Origin: Candidatus Heimdallarchaeota archaeon B3_Heim
GTDB taxonomy: Archaea > Asgardarchaeota > Heimdallarchaeia > Hodarchaeales > Hodarchaeaceae
Length of the DNA: 64,000 nucleotides
Direction of reading: 5' to 3'
NCBI GenBank assembly: GCA_003144275.1
Contig: NJBF01000009.1
Location: forward strand, 7,653-71,652
Shown here: piece after piece, positions 17,601-26,155 of the stretch
Numbering within the stretch: the stretch's first letter is position 1
Layout of the letters: the number at the start of each line of letters is the position of its first letter
Translations under genes and position numbers: made by a program
Notes under the pieces: generated by a model
Databases searched by the model: none
Seen by the model: the letters and a program-made list of their open reading frames with translations, nothing else
Told to the model about the DNA's origin: nothing

Positions 17601-18526
17601 AAACCCATTTTTGAAAGATCTTGTAGTGATTGTCGCATATCGTCAATAAATTCGTCTCGTTCGGAACGTGTTTTTTCCCTCAACATATCAACAAAGAGAA
17701 CCTGTCCATTTTCAATATACAGACGAACCTCATAGTGAGCAGCGGGGAATATACCCGAAGGTAAATCATCCATCGGTTCTAATTTTACAACATCCTTAGA
17801 AAAGAGCTGCAAATGCTCTTTAATGACCGAAAATACGGTATTTCCAATAATAACAATTTCTCTTGTCAAATGTGAAGGAATCGTTAATTCTTTTAATTTT
17901 TCAGCTACAACACTAAGGGGAGTGGAGGTCGTTGCATCGACTTGACGAGTAACAACAACTTCTGTTTCCTTCACTACTCTAGGTTTTGAAACAGGCGAAG
18001 GTGCACTACTCGGCCTGGGTGTGGGAGCAGCTGAGGGCGCTGGAGTAGATTGTACTGTAGGTGCTGGTTTTGGAGCGCGTACTGAAGCTTGTGCTGGAGT
18101 AGGACGTGCTTTTGGTACGGCAGTTGGAGCAGGACGAGGAGTTGAAACAGTAGTTTGAGAAGGAGCAGTTGTGGGACGTGATACAACCTGAGATTCAGCT
18201 TTATCTGCGTCTGAAGAACTGACTATTGATGGTATTTCGCCAAAGATAGCAAGAAAATCCTTCCCCTCTATTCCAGGGTCGAGGCTATCAATACGGTAAA
18301 CCATTCCATATTGTTCTTGTCGCATCTGTTGTGCAGCCTTGGCAGAAATAAACTTTCTTCTCACAGGGGCCTCTTCTCCCTTCCAAATAAAAATCTTTCT
18401 TAACCCTTCATCTACAATAATATAAACTGCATTATTTTGTAGTCCTCCAAGGGAAGACACATCACAATGAGTTAGAGTTCCATCGTCGTTTACTGTAAAC
18501 TTTTTAATTTGGTCAGAGTTGCTCAC
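17597..18526 (-). CDS. Gelsolin-like domain protein with Pro/Ala-rich linker
   Basis: 309 residues in three parts. Residues ~15-100 look like a single gelsolin/severin/villin domain: AVYIIVDEGLRKIFIWKGEEAPVRRK (cited in part: VYIIVDEG, KIFIWKG) followed by an Ala-rich helix and FLAIFGE, the expected end of the fold. Residues ~105-195 are a Pro/Ala/Thr/Ser linker. Residues ~200-309 are a distinct alpha/beta C-terminal domain ending in a Glu/Arg-rich helix. Asgard gelsolins are known to act on actin. The gene is translationally coupled to the Rab-like GTPase and is first in its operon, suggesting a cytoskeletal output for the module. The C-terminal domain is not recognised. Confidence 0.72.
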   Translation of the reverse strand: MSNSDQIKKFTVNDDGTLTHCDVSSLGGLQNNAVYIIVDEGLRKIFIWKGEEAPVRRKFISAKAAQQMRQEQYGMVYRIDSLDPGIEGKDFLAIFGEIPSIVSSSDADKAESQVVSRPTTAPSQTTVSTPRPAPTAVPKARPTPAQASVRAPKPAPTVQSTPAPSAAPTPRPSSAPSPVSKPRVVKETEVVVTRQVDATTSTPLSVVAEKLKELTIPSHLTREIVIIGNTVFSVIKEHLQLFSKDVVKLEPMDDLPSGIFPAAHYEVRLYIENGQVLFVDMLREKTRSERDEFIDDMRQSLQDLSKMGL

Positions 18527-18748
18527 AGGTTATCATCACACAGTTCCAAGTGTAAAATCCTGAGTATTTGGTGATTTTCGCGGATTTTCTATATGTAAAT
18601 GATATCACTACCACTTTTTAAAATCCACTTAATATAATGACTCATAAAAGGTTATGACATTCTTTCATAAATTTCTTTCTTTTTAACAAACATATCCTTT
18701 TAGATATATTTTTTGTTTAGTAGGGATTTTGTTTTTAATTGTATAAAA
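18527..18748. promoter_or_regulatory. Divergent promoter region
   Basis: This AT-rich gap separates the divergent gelsolin-like and Get4-like genes and must hold both promoters. A TATA-like TTTTTAAAA lies near 18614-18622, and the 5' part of the gap has AT runs near the plus-strand start. No clear operator is seen. Confidence 0.35.
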
Positions 18749-19564
18749 ATGAAAATTGATAATTGGATTGAGAGAGGATTAAATTCTTTAAGCTCAGGTG
18801 ATTTTTTTGATGGGATGCAACTGATGGAAGGAGCGATAAGACGAGTTTTTAGATCAGATCATCCTGATACAGCTTTAAGAATATTTAAAAGCACTAGTGA
18901 GATTCTAATCGCAGAAGGACTCGAAGATTTATATTGCCAATTCATAATAGGGACCATTCCTCTTTTCAAAAAGAAACTCGGGAATATTGAATGGTTTGCA
19001 CTTCTCCCTGAAATATTGGTCATTTTAAGAGAAAATAAAGTACTTTTATGCATTCCCAAGTTTATTAATAAAATGATTTTGGAAACGAAAATTGCTCAAG
19101 AGGATTTTATTCAAACAATGATTTTTGATGTTGCTAAAGGAAAATATTCCAAGAATATTGTCGCGGATCTGCACTATTATCATGCAGGATTGTTCGTTTC
19201 AAAACAGGACTATGTAAAGTGCTTTGATATTCTGAAAGAGTGGAATGACTTAATAGTTTCTTCTCCACGTGTATTAACATATTTAACTTTAGCTGAGTTA
19301 AATGCCTATGAAATTGAAGGTTGCGGTAAGTATCTAGAACTAGCCAAATCTCTCTCTGATACTTCTCCGTATATTGAACTAGCGAATCACCTTTACAAAT
19401 CCGTTGAGGCAGGTAATTATGATCTCTACTCATCAATTATTGGTGAATATGCTGACATAGTCAACGCTAAGCATGATGCATTACTCAAAGGTTTATGTGA
19501 TGGAATTTCCGATTTCTTAAAACCAAAAGGGAATAAAGGACTTTTCTCATTATTTGGAGGTTGA
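18749..19564 (+). CDS. Helical-repeat protein, Get4-like
   Basis: 271 residues, almost entirely helical. The opening IERGLNSLSSGDFFDGMQLM and the helix with DTALRIFKSTSEILIAEG resemble the first repeats of eukaryotic Get4, the adaptor of the tail-anchored protein pathway, and the length is close to Get4. There is no detailed motif to confirm this, so it may be another TPR-like solenoid. The C-terminus ends in a Gly/Phe-rich tail (KGLFSLFGG). ATG at 18749 is preferred to the TTG at 18713. The 3' end overlaps the convergent LOG gene by 15 bases. Confidence 0.55.
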   Translation: MKIDNWIERGLNSLSSGDFFDGMQLMEGAIRRVFRSDHPDTALRIFKSTSEILIAEGLEDLYCQFIIGTIPLFKKKLGNIEWFALLPEILVILRENKVLLCIPKFINKMILETKIAQEDFIQTMIFDVAKGKYSKNIVADLHYYHAGLFVSKQDYVKCFDILKEWNDLIVSSPRVLTYLTLAELNAYEIEGCGKYLELAKSLSDTSPYIELANHLYKSVEAGNYDLYSSIIGEYADIVNAKHDALLKGLCDGISDFLKPKGNKGLFSLFGG

Positions 19565-20074
19565 AATTACCTCAATTATCTTTCTAACGGCTTCTATTCC
19601 CGTTTCAGCATGATAAATTTGTTCTGAAACAGGAGGGTGTTGTAATGATCCCCGCTCGCCGATTTCCTGACTCCACCCAGGGATTGATGTAATACAAACT
19701 ATTGGACGATCGTAAAGAGCTGCATATGCTAATTCTGAAAGAGTACCGATATTTCCTCCACAAGCAATGACCCCCTCTGATGCGAGAGCAACGATAGAAT
19801 TTCGTCCCCAATGTAAAAAAGTAGGAATTCTTACAGTTAAATAAGGAGATACTTCTTCATCTTCCACTCCTGCGGGAAGTATTCCAATCGATATACCCTT
19901 AGCATCGTATGCTCCTTTTGTAGCTGCTAACATTACTCCTCCTCTTCCACCACATATCAAAATCGAGCCAGAGTGTGCAATTTCTTGACCAATTTCATAA
20001 GCAATCTTGTATTGTAAGTCTGATCGTATCTGTGAATCCCCAATAACTCCAATTTGCATTTTTCTCTTATTCAT
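19550..20074 (-). CDS. LOG-family (TIGR00725-type) nucleotide-binding protein
   Basis: About 174 residues of the LOG/'lysine decarboxylase-like' Rossmann family. It begins with KMQIGVIGDSQI, has SILICGGRGGVMLAATKGA and the CGGNIGTLSELAYA motif (variant of PGGxGTxxE). Relatives in this superfamily are cytokinin-type nucleoside phosphate hydrolases, but this subgroup is functionally undefined. ATG at 20074 overlaps the end of the Trm56 gene by eight bases, suggesting coupling. The 3' end overlaps the convergent Get4-like gene. Confidence 0.8.
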   Translation of the reverse strand: MNKRKMQIGVIGDSQIRSDLQYKIAYEIGQEIAHSGSILICGGRGGVMLAATKGAYDAKGISIGILPAGVEDEEVSPYLTVRIPTFLHWGRNSIVALASEGVIACGGNIGTLSELAYAALYDRPIVCITSIPGWSQEIGERGSLQHPPVSEQIYHAETGIEAVRKIIEVISTSK

Positions 20075-20636
20075 CCGACTCACTTTCATTAAAATAGGTC
20101 TTTTTTCCTTCTACTGAGGGTTTAATTTTTCTCTTAGAATTCGGAAAATTTATTTCTAACGAGTTTGGAATTAATTTCTCAAGAAATATAGCTAAGGAAC
20201 CAACTTCAGAGTGTGGTTGATTTGTAATGGCAACATTCCAATCTGCATAATAAAATACCTTTGCAGGCACTTTTTCTCCTCCTACAATTACTAGAAGTTG
20301 TTTTAATGCTTCTCTAGAAGATCTAAACATTTTAAATTGTTCATTAGATTGAAAATTTTGTATGTTTTCGCCATACATTGTGAGATGTATGATTTTTCCC
20401 TTTTTCTGTTTCCAATCCTCTAAGAATTGAGGCCAATCTTCATAAGGGAGAAATTCAATTGAAAAATCTCCTCCCCACTCCGACACTACTTTAGAAACTG
20501 ATTTAATAATGTTTTCATCAGTTTCCCCCGCAATCCGAATACCTACTGATCCAAAAGCACGAGCTACTAAGGCCAAATGAGTAGTAACTCGTTTATCACG
20601 AAAAATACGATGACCAAGTCGAAACACTGTTACCAA
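20067..20636 (-). CDS. trm56: tRNA (cytidine(56)-2'-O)-methyltransferase
   Basis: Archaea-specific SPOUT methyltransferase that 2'-O-methylates C56 in the T loop of tRNA. The opening VFRLGHRIFRDKRVTTHLAL with VARAFGS is nearly diagnostic, and VIVGGEKVPAKVFYYADWN and ITNQPHSEVGSLAIFL are the SAM-binding trefoil-knot segments. 189 residues is within the family range; the C-terminal tail is acidic. It lies 23 bases downstream of a Rab-like GTPase gene and overlaps the LOG gene, so three genes appear co-transcribed. Confidence 0.92.
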   Translation of the reverse strand: MVTVFRLGHRIFRDKRVTTHLALVARAFGSVGIRIAGETDENIIKSVSKVVSEWGGDFSIEFLPYEDWPQFLEDWKQKKGKIIHLTMYGENIQNFQSNEQFKMFRSSREALKQLLVIVGGEKVPAKVFYYADWNVAITNQPHSEVGSLAIFLEKLIPNSLEINFPNSKRKIKPSVEGKKTYFNESESDE

Positions 20637-20659
20637 GTAGTGTTCACTCTTTTTACAAA

Positions 20660-21208
20660 TTATTTCTTTAGGTGGTTACGTATCGTATGAGCAAGAGTAG
20701 TAAATGATTCATCAACGTTTTCACCAGTTTTTGCTGAAGTTTCAAGATAGGGAACTTTAAATCTTATATCATACTGACCCTTAATTTCCTCAATATAAGC
20801 TTGGACGTCTTCTGGTGTGACAGGATCATCAACCTCATTACGAAGATCCACCTTATTTCCTAAAATGGTTATTGGCATTATTCCTCTTCCTGAATTGCGA
20901 TAGAGTTCTTCTATCCAAGAAGACAGATTCGTAAAGGAATCACGTCTAGTAATATCAAAGACTAGAAGTCCACCATGCGACCCTTTATAATATAATTCTC
21001 GAACACTATTAAAACGAGGTTGTCCAGCCAAATCCCAAATTTGGAACTTAACGCTTTTTTTTCCTTCTTCAGTAGAGATTTGGGTCTTCTTAACAGCAAA
21101 ATCTGCGCCAATGGTCATCACATAACCACTCGAGAATTGTTTCCCAAGATATCGTTCACGTAATGCTGTTTTTCCGACTGCACCATCGCCTAATAGACAA
21201 ACTTTCAT
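20660..21208 (-). CDS. Rab-like small GTPase with GQP switch II
   Basis: 182-residue Ras-superfamily GTPase. It has P-loop GDGAVGKT, switch I Thr in YVMTIGADF, G3 DLAGQPRF (Gln kept, but the usual Glu after it is Pro), NKVD and ETSAKTG. The GSHGGLLVFDITRRDSF segment is Rab/Roc-like. There is no C-terminal Cys for prenylation. ATG at 21208 is preferred over TTG at 21217. It leads a minus-strand group with Trm56 and the LOG protein. Rab-like rather than Arf-like is clear from the motifs. Confidence 0.9.
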   Translation of the reverse strand: MKVCLLGDGAVGKTALRERYLGKQFSSGYVMTIGADFAVKKTQISTEEGKKSVKFQIWDLAGQPRFNSVRELYYKGSHGGLLVFDITRRDSFTNLSSWIEELYRNSGRGIMPITILGNKVDLRNEVDDPVTPEDVQAYIEEIKGQYDIRFKVPYLETSAKTGENVDESFTTLAHTIRNHLKK

Positions 21209-22001
21209 CAATAACAATTTATAGGCTCCTATCTGCGAAATAATAGATTAAATCTGAATGGATATTGGGTATGAGATGAAGAACTAGATATAATTAGGCC
21301 ATAAATAACCATTTTTTTAAAGAATTCGATATCCAATATCAATGGAATTAGCGGTGGAATTTCGTAGAATTGCATTATATTGGTTAACTAAATTAATGAT
21401 TCATAAATTTCTGATTGTTTGGATCAAGAATTATAAGCGTTTCTGGAATCACTCCCTCGTAACTGCGTTAGACGAGTTACCAGTCAAAAGCGAAGGGGGT
21501 AAAGCCAGTGGTTTTTGAAAATCGAGAAATCAAGCAAGAATGCCACTCCTATAGTAACAAGAAGTCCCTCGAAAACTAATTCTTCAGTCGAATTGGTTTT
21601 TTCCGGAATAGCAGACCCGTGACTCATCCTGTCCAGAACGAGGTTTTGTTGCTTTGTATGACAAATATAGTCATGAATAGATGAATACTTCTTTCTATAC
21701 AATAATAGAAACGCAGAGAAGAGATTTTTGATTTGAAAAAGCAAGTCATTGATTTTTCTTATTAGTAAAGATAATCCTGTAATAGTCGATTCTAGTTGAA
21801 TACAAAAATAAAAAAGGTTTTGATTTTATTTTCTATTTACTTCATTACTATGTCTAAAAGAAAATAGGTTGAGAATCACTTTTAACATTCCGATAGAGAT
21901 TATTGATCACTCTCCTACAAATGTGTATTATAATACAGTTACAAGCTTTATAGTTCATGATTCTCATAATATACAGATATTGAGTAAGATAGGTAATAAT
22001 T
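21209..22001. other. 793-base stretch with no gene; holds a decayed element
   Basis: Between the Rab-like gene and the HTH/coiled-coil gene no supported coding frame exists. About 21450-21675 is a degraded TnpB-element derivative (see its own entry). The rest is AT-rich, with AT runs near 21780-21840 and just upstream of the 22002 start that may include the promoter of that gene. Confidence 0.6.
21450..21675 (+). mobile_element. Decayed TnpB-element derivative (copy B)
   Basis: The right end at 21654-21675 matches the right terminal repeat of the complete TnpB element at 19 of 22 positions. Two internal blocks are shared with copy A at 11.2-11.6 kb: the hairpin-bearing block at 21451-21490 and the GTGACTCATCCTGTCCAGAA block near 21619-21638. 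The left end is not confidently recognised; a weak match lies near 21393-21413. The coding frame is broken throughout, so it cannot make TnpB. Confidence 0.6.
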
Positions 22002-24293
22002 ATGGTCGGGTTGAAAATTTCATCATCTGAGTTGAAAGATATCATCGACATCCTCGGATTATCTGAGGATGAACAGGGTGTTGTATATATAAACTTGCTA
22101 TCATTGGGTATGGCAACTCTAGGGCAGTTAAGTCTTGTCTCTGGCGTCGATTTCATCCAAACTCAAGAGACTTTGAATGTACTCATAGGTAGTAACTTGG
22201 TGAAACGCATTCCTGGGAAAGTTGGACGCTATATAGCTCTTCAACCCTTCTTAAAAGCATTTTTTCTATCTTATGACCCATTAACTCTCATTAATGTCAG
22301 GAAAGAATCAAAGGACGCTTTTGAAAAGAATACAGAATTCCTTCAAAATAATTTTAACCAAACAAGTGAGAAATTTAGAGAACATACTTCATCCTTAACC
22401 CAAGATTTTTCAGAAAACCTTGAACCAATAACTGAAGGTTTTTTGACGATCTCAACTGACCAAAGAAATCTTGTCACGTCAATTAATGAGGCTATACAAT
22501 TGGATATTCAATTTGTAAAAGATCAGATACAAACTATCATCGAAAAAGCCTCGGAATTGTACAACCAAATCAATGATGAAAATATTGAAGAAATCGAAAA
22601 GCTTCCTGAGTTATTTAATAATATCCCAACAATAAAGAACCAGCTCCAGAATGTTCAACAACAGATTTCCTCTAGTTTTGAGGAAATACGAGCAGGACAG
22701 GTCGAGAAAGCTGATGTGATTAACAAGGCTTTTGGGGAGGGAATTAAACGACATATGAACGAAAATCATCGTATCATAGAAAATTTTAATACTAACCTAG
22801 CCAAGAATCGTGAAAGTATTGAAGAATTTACGTATGAGACTAAGAACAAGCTAGAATTAATTAGGAATAATGCGAAGGCTACTCAACCCAAATTTCAAGA
22901 ATTCCGTTCTAGTTATAATGATATTGAAGAGAATCTTCAAACCTTGTTCTCATCAATCCCCCTTAAATTAAACAACATAGAAAATGTGATTTCAGACCTA
23001 ATATCAGAAATAAAAAATCGAAAAATGTTTAGAGGAAAAGAAGAGTTTATTGATCAACTGAAATTAGTACAAGAAGAGAAATTAGCTATCTCTCAACTTA
23101 TTTCCTCTTCTATGGGTAAAGCTGATCTATTAAATAAACTTAATCAAGATTTGGCTGAAATCGAGGATAAAATTGTAAATGCTACGGATGTGGGTGTTGA
23201 CTCAACAATTAGTGTGTTTGAAGAAAGAAGAAAATTGTTTCGAGAGCAATTAAATAACATAGAAAACGAATTTAACCTTAATTTAGGCAAAGAAGTTAAT
23301 GATTCTTTGTTAACCATAAAACAGGGACTTAATGATCAAATAATGACTTTAAAAATTGATTCAGACAACTTATTCAGAAGATTAACACAGGAACTAAAAT
23401 CAGAATTAGAAAATTCTACGAAAATATTTTCAGAGGTAATCTTGAATTCTATTAACGAGTTCAAACAAAATTTCAAAGTGAATCTTGAAGCAAGTAAGAC
23501 TAAAGTTATCGAAGAGAGTGAACTAGTCCAAAAAATTGCAAATATCGGTGAATTAAGCAATCAGGTAAAAATGAATCTCAACAACGCCTCTAAGAATATA
23601 ATAGATCTTGATACGTCATTAAATTCATATTTTTCAGGGTTAACGAATTTTACTTCCAACTATGCTGATGAACAGCTCAATACGTTCGTTTCCAACTTGA
23701 ATGAGTCAAAAATGAGAATTGATGAATTTCTTGAGCAGACAGAGAGACAACTCGAACACGAAGTCTCTGCGTTGATCTTTACTATCAAGGAAATGAAACA
23801 GAAACTGAGCAAAGTAACAAACGTGATGAGTTCTGTTGAATTAAGTGAACTAGATCCATCATTATTGGACACCGATCTTGTGATTGGAGAACCAGTTATT
23901 ATTTTGCTCCTTCGAGACTTAACTGTAAGGACAAAATCGTCTCTAACTATACTTATGCCTCGTCCTGAATTACAAACTTTAATAGCTGCCTCTAAATTGC
24001 CGTTTAAGACTCGTGTAACTATTATTGGGGATTTCCTTAAAGTACCTAAAACCACTCTAAAAAAAGTTACATCTTCCTCCAATATTCGCTTAAAACAACT
24101 TGATGGTATTGAATTTTGGGGGTGTATTCGAGATGCAGAAGAACTTCTGATTTGCCCTGAACCAAAAAATCCAGAAAAAGAAGAATTAGTTGGAGTAATC
24201 ACAACAAATGGAAATCTAGTTGACTTATTCACACAAGAAATTATTACCTATACTACTAGAAGCAGGGAAATTCTCCCTTCTGATTTAGAATAA
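22002..24293 (+). CDS. HTH / long coiled coil / TrmB-like C-terminal domain protein
   Basis: 763 residues. Residues ~1-85 form a winged-helix domain of TrmB/MarR kind (GVVYINLLSLGMATLGQLSL, then helix and wing LVKRIPGKVGRYIAL). Residues ~95-620 are a very long coiled coil with repeated Asn/Glu/Lys heptads. Residues ~635-763 are alpha/beta (SSLTILMPRPELQTLI, KTRVTIIGDFLKV, GCIRDAEELLICPEP) and resemble the effector-binding domain of TrmB-like regulators. The order DNA-binding, rod, sensor is unusual; a chromosome-organising or scaffold role is possible, but not shown. The gene stands alone; ATG follows AGGTAATAATT. Confidence 0.7.
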   Translation: MVGLKISSSELKDIIDILGLSEDEQGVVYINLLSLGMATLGQLSLVSGVDFIQTQETLNVLIGSNLVKRIPGKVGRYIALQPFLKAFFLSYDPLTLINVRKESKDAFEKNTEFLQNNFNQTSEKFREHTSSLTQDFSENLEPITEGFLTISTDQRNLVTSINEAIQLDIQFVKDQIQTIIEKASELYNQINDENIEEIEKLPELFNNIPTIKNQLQNVQQQISSSFEEIRAGQVEKADVINKAFGEGIKRHMNENHRIIENFNTNLAKNRESIEEFTYETKNKLELIRNNAKATQPKFQEFRSSYNDIEENLQTLFSSIPLKLNNIENVISDLISEIKNRKMFRGKEEFIDQLKLVQEEKLAISQLISSSMGKADLLNKLNQDLAEIEDKIVNATDVGVDSTISVFEERRKLFREQLNNIENEFNLNLGKEVNDSLLTIKQGLNDQIMTLKIDSDNLFRRLTQELKSELENSTKIFSEVILNSINEFKQNFKVNLEASKTKVIEESELVQKIANIGELSNQVKMNLNNASKNIIDLDTSLNSYFSGLTNFTSNYADEQLNTFVSNLNESKMRIDEFLEQTERQLEHEVSALIFTIKEMKQKLSKVTNVMSSVELSELDPSLLDTDLVIGEPVIILLLRDLTVRTKSSLTILMPRPELQTLIAASKLPFKTRVTIIGDFLKVPKTTLKKVTSSSNIRLKQLDGIEFWGCIRDAEELLICPEPKNPEKEELVGVITTNGNLVDLFTQEIITYTTRSREILPSDLE

Positions 24294-24350
24294 GATCTGT
24301 TGCTAAGATGATCTATAAGAGTCTGTCAGGATTTTATGTTCATAACCGAA

Positions 24351-25109
24351 CTAGGATCCGCTTTTTGATTTTTCTAGGGCGGATTTTATGGATTCATCAT
24401 CTTCAGCAACTCTTTCTGTCGAAAAAATAGTTATTTCACCGTTTTGGACCTCAAACTCAATGCGTCCCTTGGAATATTCAACAGTAAAAGTACTTTTCTG
24501 TCTTCTGAGATATACATCGCCGTATTCGCTTAAAGCGACAATAAAACTTCCCGCAATGTTCTCTGTTGGCAGATCTACCATTTCTGTCCTGGGTACTTTT
24601 GTTTGTTCAGACTCTTTGGAAATCGGTAATTCTTCAGGTTTCTCCATCTCCATTACGACTTGAGCAATTTGTGGTTGTTGTTGCTCTGTTGGTTCATGAA
24701 TCAAGAAAGTGGTAACATAATCGAGCTCGGAAGGAATTGTAGGACGCTTAACTTGACTTTTCTTTTCTTTTTTCTGAGCGGGGAATTCGCTGAGTGTATA
24801 TTTATGACCTTCCTGCAACAGAATATCAGGTATCTCATCTGATTTGATTATTTCAACCTTAAATCCTCCCCCGATTCTTAAGCTTGTATTAGGTAACGTA
24901 AAACCACTTTTTGCTATAGATTGAACTCGTCGTTCAATAATTTTTTTACTAATCAAAGATAGTTCTTTGGGAATGGTAACAGATATCGATTCTGCACCTT
25001 CATCAATTCTAAGAACTGCTTCATCAGATGTGGGCTCATTCTTTTTGTCTAGGAAAACAAATCCATCTGTTGTCCAGACACAGGTAACAACTATGTCCTT
25101 GGTGCTCAT
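24351..25109 (-). CDS. Unknown two-domain protein with charged linker
   Basis: 252 residues, family not recognised. Residues ~1-105 are alpha/beta with a Gly-rich stretch (LRIGGGFKVEIIKSDE). Residues ~110-185 are a Lys/Glu/Pro-rich linker. Residues ~190-240 are a small beta domain (SFIVALSEYGDVYLRR, FTVEYSKGRIEFEVQ). It is 12 bases downstream of the gene at 25122-25940, which has a similar build (folded head, flexible linker, short tail), so the two products probably act together. No catalytic motif is visible. Confidence 0.65.
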   Translation of the reverse strand: MSTKDIVVTCVWTTDGFVFLDKKNEPTSDEAVLRIDEGAESISVTIPKELSLISKKIIERRVQSIAKSGFTLPNTSLRIGGGFKVEIIKSDEIPDILLQEGHKYTLSEFPAQKKEKKSQVKRPTIPSELDYVTTFLIHEPTEQQQPQIAQVVMEMEKPEELPISKESEQTKVPRTEMVDLPTENIAGSFIVALSEYGDVYLRRQKSTFTVEYSKGRIEFEVQNGEITIFSTERVAEDDESIKSALEKSKSGS

Positions 25110-25121
25110 AAATCGTCCCTC

Positions 25122-25940
25122 TCAATCTTCGTCTTCGTCACGAAGAATTTTTAACGCCTCCCGAAGAGAGAGTGAAAGCATATCGTCTTCCTCATTGGTT
25201 TTTTCTCCGATCTCATCTTTTGTTAGAAGCATGTCACTTAGCGAGGGAGAAGGATCAGCAGGGGGTGATGTTTCGAGTCCACTGGCTTGTAGTGCTTCAT
25301 CCAAAGCTGATAGTTTATCAGAAGGTTCGACTGCTGGGATCGCAGTGGGTGTTGGCGTTGGTTGTATGGGTTTGGGTGCAGGCACTGGTTCTGAAAATAC
25401 TGGTTGAGGTTGTGTTATTTCTGGAATGATCGGCTCAGGTATAGATGGGCTAACTGGCTCTGGTGTTGGAGTGGGGATAACTGCCGAAGTGTGTTCAGGA
25501 GTACTAAGCATATCTTCCAATGGATTGACTGGTTCTGCAACTGGCTGAGCTGCTTGAACGGGCGCATCACCTACAAAATCTTCTAAGGGGTTAACGGCCA
25601 CTTGTATCCCGACTTTCGCAGCAAGATTAGATTTAGTACCTGATAGGAATACCAGATATTTTGGGATATTATTCAATTCTGACCATTTCTTTACTGATAA
25701 TTTAGCCATATCTCGAACCCCTTCCCAATATTTAGGAGGTTTTCCTTCCTGATCAACAGGTATTGATATTCCTAATCTTTGACCGAGAGAAGAACTGATT
25801 TTAGATTCGGCTTTGGTTTGAATTTGAGCTAGAAAATCATTCATATTATGTATTTTCTGCGTAGAATGAAGGTGACTTGCAATTTGAAGAACTAAATCTA
25901 AGGATTCTATAGCGGCTTCAATATATACTTTATCGATCAT
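25122..25940 (-). CDS. Unknown protein with Pro-rich linker and repeated NPLED motifs
   Basis: 272 residues, not recognised. A helical head (~1-112) is followed by a long Pro/Glu/Thr-rich disordered region (~125-245) and an acidic C-terminal helix (DDMLSLSLREALKILRDEDED cited as DDMLSLSLREAL). Two copies of NPLED(F/M) occur at residues 117-122 and 139-144, and related SDMLL and DDMLSL patches follow. They look like short linear interaction motifs that could recruit partners. It is co-directional with the next gene (12 bases), consistent with an operon. ATG start is clear. Confidence 0.65.
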   Translation of the reverse strand: MIDKVYIEAAIESLDLVLQIASHLHSTQKIHNMNDFLAQIQTKAESKISSSLGQRLGISIPVDQEGKPPKYWEGVRDMAKLSVKKWSELNNIPKYLVFLSGTKSNLAAKVGIQVAVNPLEDFVGDAPVQAAQPVAEPVNPLEDMLSTPEHTSAVIPTPTPEPVSPSIPEPIIPEITQPQPVFSEPVPAPKPIQPTPTPTAIPAVEPSDKLSALDEALQASGLETSPPADPSPSLSDMLLTKDEIGEKTNEEDDMLSLSLREALKILRDEDED

Positions 25941-26155
25941 TTTTATTCATTTTCCTTGTGTCATTTGCACATTCGACAATACATTTACTGATCCATACAT
26001 TATTGTTTCTAATCATTTAGTACATGAAATTCCTATTTAAAAAAGTAATTTTTTCCCGAAGTATTATGTAAAACCATAAATTTCATTTTATTCTGCAAAA
26101 ACATACGATAAATTTATTTTTTTAATATTTGCAACCATGTACTTTGAAAGAAGTT

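Noticed and set aside
21484..21744. 86-residue minus-strand open frame
   Set aside because: It is antisense to decayed element copy B and flanking AT-rich sequence, with no family pattern.
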